Below, piece by piece: positions 1 to 9,200 of a DNA stretch of 64,000 bases. The notes under the pieces are model-generated. The model did no database searches. It saw nothing but the letters and a program-made list of their open reading frames with translations, and was not told where the DNA came from. The stretch is from the NCBI RefSeq assembly GCF_047344985.1, contig NZ_CP178861.1, forward strand, positions 2,356,001-2,420,000, written 5' to 3'. How positions within the stretch are numbered: position 1 is the first letter of the stretch; each line of letters opens with the position of its first letter. This stretch comes from Bdellovibrio sp047344985 (lineage in GTDB: Bacteria; Bdellovibrionota; Bdellovibrionia; Bdellovibrionales; Bdellovibrionaceae). The translations under genes were made by a program, and so were the position numbers.

Positions 1-1107
1 AGAAATCTGTTGCGCCTGCTTATAAGGATAGCGGCTCATCAAGGCGGCGCGATTCGGGTTGGCAAGCTCCCCTTCTTCTTTCACGTTTCCACCAAAGACA
101 TCCAAATGCTGAACACTCACACCCCAACGGCCGTTATTCCACTCCACAAATGGGCTGACTAAAAATGCATCCTCAAAAACCGGATGAGTCCACTGCTCTT
201 CAAAAATATCATCTTTATTCGGACGATCTAAAGTACCACTGACGCCAAAACGCACCTGATCCATTTTATAGCTAACGTCTCCGCCTAGGAGCGAATGATA
301 GAAAACTTGCGGTTGTAAATTCACAGCTCCTTTGAGCTGCCCGATATCGAGTTTTCCCTCGTATCCGATCGCCAATTGATTGGCGGGTTTATAGGCATAA
401 CTCAGCTGGGCGCGAAACGCTTGCGGGTCACCGAAAGAAAGTTTCATTCCAAAAGAGTTTTGCAAAACGATTTGTGACTCGTTGGGTTTTTCAAATTTAT
501 AGTCAATCGCCGTCGCCTCACTCCAAATGCGAATGCTTTCTGGAGGACGACGGAACCACGGATTTCCTTTCACGAAACTTCCATTTTCGATTTCAAAACT
601 GGGACCTTGATCAGGCAGATACAAAGGAGAAGCAAAGAGCATCAGCGTGTAATAAGGCTTATCGATTTGCCAAAAAAGTCCGGTCAAACCCTGGCGTTCG
701 GGTGCAAGAGGATTCCACTTAAAAAGCGGCTCCCACACACCTAAATCCCAGCGAGCATCGAGTTCATTCCAAAGCATGCGCTTTCGGCCAAAATAAAAAG
801 TTTCATTCTCATTTTGACGGCTCTGAATATAGGCTTCTGCGAAATTGAGATAATTCAGAAGTGGCGCGCCCATGGCGACACCGCCAGATATATCCACTTT
901 CCAAGTCTCGTCTGTAAAAGGGTCCGTTTTAAGCTGGGCCCCTACAAATTGATAATTGGTTTTTTGCGTAGCTTCAAAGGTCGGGCTGATAAAGGAGTCC
1001 GAAAAAAGTCGCATCTCAGTCTGCACCTGAGACCAAGCAAAATGGGGCGCCAACAGCACAAAAGCTGCCGCAATCAAAGATGAGAAAAAGCGACGGACGA
1101 AAGGCAT
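1..1107 (-). CDS. Exported outer-membrane barrel-like protein, 3' end cut by window edge
   Basis: The reading frame is open for 369 codons from an ATG at 1107 to base 1, with no stop, so the C-terminus lies outside the window. Residues 1-26 form a signal peptide (basic MPFVRR start, hydrophobic core, AWS-Q cleavage). The rest is rich in aromatic and alternating polar/hydrophobic strands, as in outer-membrane barrels. It is a paralogue of the protein at 32370-33806: both carry a FGRKRMLWNELDARW-like block followed by an ERQGLTGLF/EEQGLTGLF block and a FASPLYLPDQGP/FATPVFIPSMGP block. Function is unknown. It is divergent from the LPS gene pair that starts at 1272. Confidence 0.8.
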   Translation of the reverse strand, partial: MPFVRRFFSSLIAAAFVLLAPHFAWSQVQTEMRLFSDSFISPTFEATQKTNYQFVGAQLKTDPFTDETWKVDISGGVAMGAPLLNYLNFAEAYIQSRQNENETFYFGRKRMLWNELDARWDLGVWEPLFKWNPLAPERQGLTGLFWQIDKPYYTLMLFASPLYLPDQGPSFEIENGSFVKGNPWFRRPPESIRIWSEATAIDYKFEKPNESQIVLQNSFGMKLSFGDPQAFRAQLSYAYKPANQLAIGYEGKLDIGQLKGAVNLQPQVFYHSLLGGDVSYKMDQVRFGVSGTLDRPNKDDIFEEQWTHPVFEDAFLVSPFVEWNNGRWGVSVQHLDVFGGNVKEEGELANPNRAALMSRYPYKQAQQIS

Positions 1108-1231
1108 AGGCCTCCTATTCAGACGCTTATAGATCAAAGCCCGTGCCCCCTTGAGGGCGACTTTACGAACAATCCTATTAAAAACTTTTAAACAAGTGAC
1201 CTTTTTCGGCGTCTTTGCTAGGCTTGGCGCT

Positions 1232-1261
1232 GGGCGCAGGATGTGTAACTGGACTGCGCCC
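1232..1261 (+). promoter_or_regulatory. Leader stem-loop with GCAGGATGTG motif before waaF-like gene
   Basis: Arms GGGCGCAG (1232-1239) and CTGCGCCC (1254-1261) pair perfectly around a 14-base loop that holds GATGTGTAACTGGA. The structure ends 2 bases before the GAGG ribosome site of the gene starting at 1272. The same GCAGGATGTG and AACTGGACT words recur before the maf gene at 56735-56772. The loop has GGA words like those recognised by CsrA/RsmA proteins. A regulatory role is inferred. Confidence 0.45.
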
Positions 1262-1271
1262 CGAGGTATAA

Positions 1272-2306
1272 ATGAACGCCAAAACTGCTAAATTTTTAAT
1301 CATTCGCTTCTCCGCCTTCGGAGATGTCGTTCAGACTTTGAGCGTTCCTTCGGCTATCAAACAAACATATCCTGATGCAGAAATTCACTGGGTCACGCGC
1401 AAAGACATGGCGCCGTTACTTAAAGGCCATCCGAACATCGATCGCGTGTGGGAGTTTGATCGCAAAGCCGGTCTTGGTGGATTGATAAATCTCACAATGC
1501 AAATGCGTCGCGAGAATTTCACGCATATCTACGATGCTCACAACAACATGCGCTCACGTGTGATTTCGTGGGTGCTAAGACCTTTGGGATTTTTGGGCGT
1601 TGGCGCGCATTTTATTCGTCGCTCCATTCGTCGTTGGAAAAGGTTTCTGCTTTTCCGTTTTCGCATCAACACTTTTGAAATGCCGTTCTCTGGTCAGCGC
1701 GATTTGCTAGAACCCCTTCTTCCTTGGGGTATTTCCAAAACTCCTCCGGCAGCTCCGCAGCTTTTCTTAAGTGAAGAGAGCTATAAAAAAGCGCAAGAGA
1801 TTCTGCAAGACTACAATGGCTGTGTGGCCTTAGCTCCGTCAGCAGCGCATTTTCTAAAGCGTTGGCCGAAGGAATATTGGAAAGAATTGATTCTTCTTTA
1901 CCCCGACCAAAAATTCGTTCTTCTCGGTGGTCCGGAAGATTCCTTCATTGAAGACATTCGTGATGTGGCTCCAGAGCGCGTGATGAATCTTGCGGGAAAA
2001 TGCTCTTTGCCTGTGAGTGCCGGAGTGGTTGCACAATCAGCAACTTTAATTACTAACGATACGTGGCTTTTGCATGCGGCAGAACAATTAGGAAAAAAGG
2101 CGATTGCCTTGATGGGACCAGCACCTTTTGGCTTTCCTTCTCGTTCTTCCACAAAAATTATGGAAATCGAGCTGCCATGCCGTCCGTGCAGCAAACACGG
2201 ACAAGGTCCTTGTGTGAACAAAGAAAAGTTCCATCAGTGCCTTGTCGATATCACACCAAAACAAATCGCCGCTGAGCTTAGAAACATCCTGGATCGTCAA
2301 CCATGA
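1272..2306 (+). CDS. waaF: Glycosyltransferase family 9 heptosyltransferase
   Basis: This 344-residue cytoplasmic-face glycosyltransferase belongs to GT9, which adds heptose to the LPS inner core from ADP-heptose. Family signs are the N-terminal RFSAFGDVVQTLSVPSAI segment (GDxxxxxP nucleotide-sugar site), the ITNDTWLLHAA block (family form TxDSGxxHxA) near residue 260 and the CRPCSKHGQGPC cysteine cluster near the C-terminus. Length fits WaaF/WaaC/RfaF. Its stop overlaps the next start by 4 bases (ATGA), so it is co-translated with the Kdo transferase-like gene. The start is supported by GAGG 6 bases upstream. Exact acceptor (first, second or other heptose) cannot be told from sequence. Confidence 0.8.
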   Translation: MNAKTAKFLIIRFSAFGDVVQTLSVPSAIKQTYPDAEIHWVTRKDMAPLLKGHPNIDRVWEFDRKAGLGGLINLTMQMRRENFTHIYDAHNNMRSRVISWVLRPLGFLGVGAHFIRRSIRRWKRFLLFRFRINTFEMPFSGQRDLLEPLLPWGISKTPPAAPQLFLSEESYKKAQEILQDYNGCVALAPSAAHFLKRWPKEYWKELILLYPDQKFVLLGGPEDSFIEDIRDVAPERVMNLAGKCSLPVSAGVVAQSATLITNDTWLLHAAEQLGKKAIALMGPAPFGFPSRSSTKIMEIELPCRPCSKHGQGPCVNKEKFHQCLVDITPKQIAAELRNILDRQP

Positions 2307-3595
2307 GCATGCTTGTTTTCTATTTCTATAAATTCGTGATCGTTCCCTTGGCCTATTTTCTTTTGCAGCTTTGCCGCCCCTTTTTAAATGGCAAACTGCG
2401 CGAAATGATCGAAGATAAAAACCAGGGCTTCTACCATATCAAAAAAGCTCACAGCGAAAATGAAATCGCTTTGGCTCGTCCTTTTTGGATTCACGCCGCC
2501 AGCGGAGAAATCGAATACGCGCGCCCTGTGATTCGTGAACTTAAAAAACAACATCCTGATATTCCCATTCTTGTGACGTACTCCTCTCCGTCAGCAAAAA
2601 AGATTTTAACAGGTCTTCATGAAGTGGATGTGTGGGCCGCACTTCCTTGGGATTTAGATTTTTTAATTGCGAAATTTATCAAAAAATGGAATCCCCGCAT
2701 TCTTTTATTTTCGCGCACGGATGTGTGGCCTGTTTTAGCGTCTGTCGCTAAAAAACAGAATCTTCCGACTGCGTTGTTTTCAGCGACTTTTGCTGACAAC
2801 TCTTCCCGTCTTAAAGGAATAACTCGTTACTTGACCCGCTTTGCTTTAAGTCATCTTTCAGAGATCCACTGCGTATCTGCGGAAGACATTCAGAATCTTG
2901 AATCCTTGCATTTAAAAGTTCCGGTCATGGCCAGCGGTGACACGCGCTTTGACCAGGTCTTTCACCGTCTTGAAAATCCGAAAGCTCTTAAAAGTGAATT
3001 GATCCCAAGCCCTGAGGATTTTATTTTTATTGCGGGCTCGACGTGGCCTGAAGATGAAGCCGTTCTTTTACCGGCTCTGGAAAAACTAAAGGCCCTTCAC
3101 ATGCAGGTGATCATTGCACCTCATGAAACCACATCTGAACATCTGGACAGCCTTGAAAAGAAAATGCACGATTTGGGACTGCGTTTTGTTAGATACTCAC
3201 AAGCGCAAGTATGGCCTGCGGGTTCCATTTTGATTGTGGATCAAGTGGGAATTTTGGCGGAGCTTTACACTTGGGCTGATATTGCCTTTGTCGGCGGTTC
3301 TTTTAAGAAACAAGTGCACAGTGTGATGGAGGCCCTCGCGGCGGGTTTGCCTGTTCTGGTCGGCCCTTTTCATCGCAATAACCGTGAAGCTTTGTTTTAC
3401 CAAAAGAAGAATTTTTCTTCCGGCATGATCGTTCAAGTGGTGCATTCGGCAGAGGATATCGCGGTTCTTTTGCAGCGAATGAAAAAGCATCAGGAACAGA
3501 TTCCGCATATCAAAGAAGAGATTCGTGCCGAAATTGGCAAAAACCGCAACTCCACGTTGCGCGTCCTTTCTTCGATTGAAAAAGTTTTGCAATAA
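2303..3595 (+). CDS. waaA: 3-deoxy-D-manno-octulosonic acid transferase-like protein
   Basis: A 430-residue GT30-family protein. In the family it moves Kdo from CMP-Kdo to lipid A at the inner membrane. An N-terminal hydrophobic anchor (residues 5-25) precedes the HAASGEIEYARPV block, which carries the family's catalytic glutamate. WNPRILLFSRTDVWP, GDTRFDQV, AGSTWPEDE and ELYTWADIAFVGGSF follow the usual motif order. Two motifs deviate: ETELWP is SRTDVWP, and the usual GGHNxLEP stretch is replaced by KKQVHSVMEA. It could therefore be a diverged Kdo transferase or a relative with another sugar. It overlaps the heptosyltransferase gene by 4 bases, and it abuts the convergent gene at 3596 with no spacer. 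Confidence 0.75.
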   Translation: MSMLVFYFYKFVIVPLAYFLLQLCRPFLNGKLREMIEDKNQGFYHIKKAHSENEIALARPFWIHAASGEIEYARPVIRELKKQHPDIPILVTYSSPSAKKILTGLHEVDVWAALPWDLDFLIAKFIKKWNPRILLFSRTDVWPVLASVAKKQNLPTALFSATFADNSSRLKGITRYLTRFALSHLSEIHCVSAEDIQNLESLHLKVPVMASGDTRFDQVFHRLENPKALKSELIPSPEDFIFIAGSTWPEDEAVLLPALEKLKALHMQVIIAPHETTSEHLDSLEKKMHDLGLRFVRYSQAQVWPAGSILIVDQVGILAELYTWADIAFVGGSFKKQVHSVMEALAAGLPVLVGPFHRNNREALFYQKKNFSSGMIVQVVHSAEDIAVLLQRMKKHQEQIPHIKEEIRAEIGKNRNSTLRVLSSIEKVLQ

Positions 3596-4330
3596 TTAAA
3601 GATTGCGAAGGACGTATTCATCAACAGCCTTAGAGAAATTTATTTTCTCTAAGGCATCGTTGAGAATCCGGATTTTTTCCTTATTGTGCTCATTGAAAGA
3701 AAAAAACAGCGATTTTGTTTCAATGATTTTCGGATTGATCTCCAAGACCCCTGCGTATTTTGTAGAGTTGTTTTTTAAGTAATACTGCGCCACTCTGTAG
3801 TCGATAAGAACACCGTCAACAAGGCCCTCGACCAGTTTTTCAATAGTCGCTATTTCACTTAAAAGCGGCATCACTTTGATCATTTTTTTCTGAACCAGAT
3901 GATTGAACTCTTCGGTGTTGCCATACCCTTGAGTCACCGCAAAAGTTTTTCCTTTAAGGTCTTTCAACTCTTTCCACTTTAAAGGTTTGTCTTTTCTTTG
4001 CAAGAACACGACAGGCGAAGTGAACAAGGCCTCAGAGGAATAAAATCCCGGCAAAACTTCTTCTCTCCAAGCAGGATAGTAGCCTACGAAGGAAGGCTTC
4101 GCTCCATTTTTCTGAGCTTGCACCCATGGAGAAAAAACAAATTCAATCGTGATTCCTTTTTTGCTGAGAACTTTGCGAATGGCATCCGCGGCGGCTCCAT
4201 TTTTAGGGCACGAAGAACAGATATACGGAGGCCAATCCAAGGTTGCCACCACCCATGTTTCCGCAAGCGCCGTTCCTCCAGAGAACGAGATAAGCAAAGA
4301 AATTAAAAAAGAAAACGGTTTACGAAACAT
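3596..4330 (-). CDS. Periplasmic solute-binding protein, family 3 type
   Basis: A 244-residue protein from the ATG at 4330, chosen because it opens a clean signal peptide (MFRKPFSFLISLL, cleaved near ALA-E). The mature part resembles amino-acid-type SBP_bac_3 receptors: ATLDWPPYICSS at the start, an AADAIRKVLSKKGITIEFVF segment, a LKDLKGKTFAVTQGYG hinge block and a VDGVLIDYRVAQYYL segment. No permease or ATPase gene lies nearby, so it may be an orphan receptor or a periplasmic sensor. The upstream extension to 4366 adds only an implausible leader. Its last codons contain a perfect 12-base inverted repeat (3627-3655). Confidence 0.7.
   Translation of the reverse strand: MFRKPFSFLISLLISFSGGTALAETWVVATLDWPPYICSSCPKNGAAADAIRKVLSKKGITIEFVFSPWVQAQKNGAKPSFVGYYPAWREEVLPGFYSSEALFTSPVVFLQRKDKPLKWKELKDLKGKTFAVTQGYGNTEEFNHLVQKKMIKVMPLLSEIATIEKLVEGLVDGVLIDYRVAQYYLKNNSTKYAGVLEINPKIIETKSLFFSFNEHNKEKIRILNDALEKINFSKAVDEYVLRNL
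3627..3655. terminator. 12-bp perfect stem inside convergent gene end
   Basis: GCCTTAGAGAAA (3627-3638) is the exact reverse complement of TTTCTCTAAGGC (3644-3655), with a 5-base loop. It lies 32 bases past the stop of the waaA-like gene and inside the last codons of the convergent gene. There is no long U tract, so a classic intrinsic terminator is uncertain. It could still stop, process or protect the waaF-waaA transcript. Confidence 0.4.
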
Positions 4331-4478
4331 AGTCTCTATTCTCAAGGAGGAAAGGAACCAAGGCAAGTTACAAGACTTTGGTGTTCTTGTGTCCTATTTC
4401 GTCACTGCTTTTAAAAACTTTTCGTTCCCAATTGTTCCCGCACCTGGGTCTGTCCTTTTCTGATATCTTAGATGAATT

Positions 4479-4940
4479 ATGAAACGTTGGATCTTGATAC
4501 TGAGTTTAATTTCTTCTCCCGCTCTCGCCGATTCCCTTTGCTATCAAAGTGAGGGAAATCCACGTACTGGAAAAGCCTTTGCAACTGATCAAGATTATCA
4601 AGAAGAACTCTCTCGGTGGAGATCTCAGGCTCCTAGCACACCGAATCCTTTCTCCCTTTTAAAAGCTTATAATGTTTATTCGTCTGAAAAAGCCTTCGCG
4701 AACTCCATGAAATCAGACAAGCGCGCTCATTGCTATATGGGCTGCAGAATCTCGCAAAGCACGAATTATAAGACCGCCGATTACGTCGGATGGCTTAAAG
4801 AAGAACGAGATCTCAAAGACTGCAATCGCAACACTCACTATGACGAAGAAGACTATGTTGCGACTCTTCGTGGGGCAACATTTGGCGAGTCTCAGAAAGA
4901 CGCGAAAGGCTGCCTTCAGGCCTGTGAGCAAGTCTACTAA
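4479..4940 (+). CDS. Small exported Cys-rich protein, unknown function
   Basis: 153 residues with a short signal peptide (MKRWILILSLISSPALA, cleaved before DSLCY). The mature chain has six cysteines (LC, HC, GC, DC, GC, AC), an even number suited to disulfides in the periplasm or outside the cell. The rest is polar, with several Tyr and Lys/Glu stretches. No family was recognised. It is divergent from the solute-binding protein gene, and a 149-base spacer separates its start from that gene's. Confidence 0.7.
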   Translation: MKRWILILSLISSPALADSLCYQSEGNPRTGKAFATDQDYQEELSRWRSQAPSTPNPFSLLKAYNVYSSEKAFANSMKSDKRAHCYMGCRISQSTNYKTADYVGWLKEERDLKDCNRNTHYDEEDYVATLRGATFGESQKDAKGCLQACEQVY

Positions 4941-5093
4941 AGACCCGAGATCTCTTCATATGCCCGCCAAGCCTTGGCGACAAAAAACGCCAGGTGTATA
5001 AAGGTGCCCATACCAAACCTTCTATTTTTGAAATGAAACTCCAACCCCTCAGCATGAAACTTGAAATGATCCCTGTAGGAATACGGGGTTGGA

Positions 5094-6227
5094 ATGAAAA
5101 GAACCGCAATATCAACAGTTTGTCTCATTATGATACTGACTGCGCAAACTTGGGCGCAAGGTCAGATCAGTACGGCTTTGCCTGAGACAAAGAAGGAAAG
5201 CAAATTTTCTGCGGAATGGCGTTTGCGTCTTTCGGGTTCTGACGTGCACGACGAACAAAGCCAAGCCAAAATCGTTGATATCCGTGCAGAAATCAAAGCG
5301 AAATATCTGCTGAGCAATTCACTTCAACTCGACATTCAACCGACATTGCGTTTGCAATCAGGTCAAACTCAGTCTGTGGATGGCGCTGATAAACCAGAAA
5401 ACAAGATCACTTTAAATCAAGCGGCGGCTCACTATCTTCCTTTCCAAGGATTGCGTCTTTCTGCAGGGGCTTTGAATCAAAGGCACATGCACACGCAACT
5501 TTTAATGGACAACTTGGCTTTCCCGGCAGCTCGCATGGAAGGTCTTTTAAAATACGGAAACTTTAAATCAAGCTTGGCTCTGGAATCCGCTATTCCAACT
5601 TCAACATCTTTAAGCACAAACACAAAAGAGCTTGAAGCAACGCCCTCTTTAAATGCGGCAGCTTTAAAACTCAACTGGCAAGCGGCTAAAAATCTTTATT
5701 GGAAAACAACGGCGGGATATTTTGTTTTTAACAATCTTCCCTCTGCAGTAGCTCAGCAATCTCGTCTGCTCGGTAACGAAGTCGACAAAATTTCTGATGC
5801 TCAATATGCCTTCACAAATCAATATGAAGGCATCGAAGCTTCGACAGAGTTTGAATTTCCGGTTTTCTCGGCGTTGGATTTGAACTTTGGCGGTGAATAC
5901 GTGATGAATCAAAAAGCCGTTTCTAAGGACAACCAAGCTTATCGTTATTATGCTAACGGCGAAATTCACCTGACAAAAAATATGGATTTGGTGATTGGCG
6001 GAAGTTATTTCTCTGTCGCACCAGAGGCCGCTGTAGCTTATTTCAATGCTTCCGGTTTTGAAACAAACCGCGTGGGTTATGCCGCTGAAAGCTCTTTGGC
6101 TTTCAATAAAGAGGGCTTCCTTGTCGGTCTTAAGTATGTTGATTCCGAAGTGATGTTTGCTAACACTGTGCAATCTCGCGAAAAGACTGTGTTCATTAAG
6201 CTGGAGACTTTCTATGCTGATCTCTAA
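5094..6227 (+). CDS. Exported porin-like beta-barrel protein
   Basis: 377 residues. A signal peptide (MKRTAISTVCLIMILTAQTWA-Q) is followed by a chain dominated by alternating-residue strands such as EWRLRLSGSDV, LQLDIQPTLRLQSGQ, LYWKTTAGYFVF and MDLVIGGSYFSV, the pattern of an outer-membrane barrel. The C-terminus ends VFIKLETFYADL, not in the usual terminal aromatic. The last 14 bases overlap the start of the large lipoprotein gene, so the two are translationally coupled and probably work together at the outer membrane. Substrate is unknown. Confidence 0.7.
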   Translation: MKRTAISTVCLIMILTAQTWAQGQISTALPETKKESKFSAEWRLRLSGSDVHDEQSQAKIVDIRAEIKAKYLLSNSLQLDIQPTLRLQSGQTQSVDGADKPENKITLNQAAAHYLPFQGLRLSAGALNQRHMHTQLLMDNLAFPAARMEGLLKYGNFKSSLALESAIPTSTSLSTNTKELEATPSLNAAALKLNWQAAKNLYWKTTAGYFVFNNLPSAVAQQSRLLGNEVDKISDAQYAFTNQYEGIEASTEFEFPVFSALDLNFGGEYVMNQKAVSKDNQAYRYYANGEIHLTKNMDLVIGGSYFSVAPEAAVAYFNASGFETNRVGYAAESSLAFNKEGFLVGLKYVDSEVMFANTVQSREKTVFIKLETFYADL

Positions 6228-9200
6228 GAAAAATCTCATCCATTCATTCTTAGGTCTTTATGCTTTAACGGCCCTGGCAGCTTGTAACTTGCCAAGCCCT
6301 AAAGATAAGAACGACACAGGTTCCAGTGCTGCGACATTCACAGCGCAGGCGATGGCGGATAAATCCAAAGCTCTTGAAGTTTCTGTTCAAGGGACTTTCG
6401 CTTTACCTTCTTCTAAAGTTTTCAATCTTCAAGCCTGCGTAAAAGACGTGGCTTATGATAAAGCGATTTCCGGTCATGAGTTCATCATCGAAGAAGTAAA
6501 TACCAAAGTGACTTCCGATAAAGCCGGCTGCCTGACTTGGGCTGAGCGCGTGAGTTTTAACTTTTTGGCCGAATCTCAATACATTCGTATCGAAAGACAT
6601 ATCAAAGGAACAGGACTTCACAAAGGTTCGCAAAAGGTGGCGTTTGCCATCAATCCTTGGTCGCATGGTGAAAGCCTTGCGCCCGTTTTGAATCCTGATG
6701 ATGGCAATAACATTCCTCGTTTGGTGGATGACGCTCAAGCGGCAAAGCTTGCTTTGAAAGGTTTTTCTCAAGACAACCAAATCACTTCACGTCCTTTGTG
6801 GGTGGAAGACGGCCGTCTTTTCGTAACAGAACAAAAACTCACTCGCGATGGTGTTGAGCTTCTTGTTGAAATGCGCCCGAATCCTTCTATCCAACTGACT
6901 AAAATGAATGGTGAGATGTTCCTTCGTCCCTTGACGGCGGGATCTTTTAAAGCGCGCTTGAAGCTTGTTCACATCTATCAACAAGGTGATAAAGAAATTC
7001 GTCGTCTTTTGACGGAGACAGCGCCGATGGATGTGAAGATGGATAACGGCAGCTTGGCTGTGAAATCCACAATGTCTTTACCTGCAATTCCAACGCGTGG
7101 TCAAATCATGTTGGGTCTTGAGTTGCAACCAGTGAACGGTCCGCAAGGTCTTACAAGCTTTGATGGTATTTACCTTTTGGGTGAATACGACCAAATCAAA
7201 GGATCTTCATTCTTAAAACTCAATACTCTGGTGGCGCAAACAAAAGATTTCAAGATTTCTAATTACGTGAACGCGACTTTGACTGAAGTGACTCAGAAAT
7301 CTCAAACAGACCAACAACAAGAAGGCTCCACGACTTCAACAATTGACGCAGAAACTTATCAAAAGCCAAAAATCGAAGTATCTCAGTTGGAATTCCGCTT
7401 CATTCGCGTGGGCCAGGAAAAAACGGCCACTCGCGAAGTGTTTTACAATATCAGAGCTTGTGTGCGTAACGGTCTCGACCAGAAAAACACACGTGCCCAT
7501 ACATTTAAAATCACAAAATTTCGTCAATCAGAGACGGAAGAAACTTCCAGCGTCAGCGTAAAAACTGATAACAACTCTTGCCTTAACTGGGATGAAAGCA
7601 TCACGTTTAAATATTTCGACTGCCAACGCTATCTAAAAGGTTTCGTTCAAATCGAAAACAAAGATTTAGGTATGAACGAAAAACTTGAGATCATCGTCAA
7701 CCCTTGGGAATCTCAAGGTGCGGTGGCTCGTGATATGCGCTACGTCGATCCAAGCGAAAAATTGATTTTGAGCTGCCAAGAAACTCAGCGCCCGCGCACG
7801 CAATTGATCGTGGATGGCTTTAGCTACAACACTCTTTCTTACAACTACAGCGTGGATTCGATGTTGAATCTGACTGTGACAAAGAAGGTGCAAATGAAGA
7901 TGGACCCTCGTCTTCTTGTTTATTCAAGCTTGGCAAATGGTCGCGCGGAAGTTGAAAAGCTTCGTGACGGTGTTTACTTGCTAAGACTTGCTGTCGTGCA
8001 AAACCGCGACTACGACACTTCGAACACTTATGTTACATCTGCAGATAAACTTGTGAATGTTCTGAGTGGTCAAATCAACACGGACATCACTTTCCAAACC
8101 CAAGACTTAAAAGCCTTGGGAAATCGCAACAACATGCTTGTTGAGATCTACCCTATTGATGAAAACAAAGTGACTGTCACGAACGGCCAAGTGACTTTGA
8201 AAAATGCCAACGACTCTGTAGAGTCTGCGATTGATACTTCAACAGGTCTTGAGACGCCGACTTTTGTAGGTCCTGTGACTTTGAATATTGATGAGGCGTC
8301 TCGCCCTCTTCGCATGTTGGATGCTTCCGGCGTGAGCAGCTTCTTGCTCAACGGAAAAGGCACTAATGAAGCCTCTCAAAAATTCGTGGTCAAACAAGTT
8401 GTTGAGCAAGGTCTTAAGGTGCAGGCAGAAAAGCGCCAAAGAATTCAAGCTCGCTCTGAAAAAACGCAATTTGCGAAAGAAAACAATTTGGATTTGATTT
8501 CATTGAAGGATGCCGATGCTCAAGCTCCCCTTGTAAAAGCTTTGGTGGGTTCAACGAAACTGAATGAACGCTTGATCGTGACGAAGGCGGATTTGCAAGA
8601 CTTCGTGAATAAAGGAACCTTGGCTCCAGCGCTTGCACAAAAGCTGTGTGCTTTCTGGGCTTCTGATTACTTGCAAAAGATGTATGCCAATAAAGGTGGC
8701 GCGGTAAGCCAACAAGCCGTGATGGGTCTTGGTATGAGCTGCTACAATGCCGTTGCAAAAAATCCTTCCGCGTTCTTCCAGGTAGAAAAACAGATGATGA
8801 TTAAAGAACTTGGCGGCTCTCAATTCGTGAAAGGTCTGAACCAAGGTCTTTCTGTGGGAACAAGTTTTTCAGTAAGCGCTTCTCACTCGACTTCGAAAAC
8901 TCGCTCGACAAGCATCAGTGCGAAGTTCGGTCTGTCGAAAAAGTTCTTGGATCTTTTCTCTATCGGTGTGGATTTGGGATACTCAATGTCCTGGGCAACA
9001 TCGGATTCAAATAGTGCCAGCAACTCTGTGACTGTGAGTGGTTCCACATCGATGACGGTGCAACAAAACATCTTTAAGGTGCGTGTGAATAAGTACGAGC
9101 AATGTGCTGTGGTTCGTCTAAATCCAATTCTTTTCATCAAAGACACAAAGTCTTGGTTCGGTCGCCGTGACTATTTAGGCTTCTTAAACCCTCGTTTGAC

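Noticed and set aside
5664..6239. 191-codon minus-strand frame opposite the barrel gene
   Set aside because: It overlaps a gene with signal peptide and a coupled partner; no start site or motif was seen.
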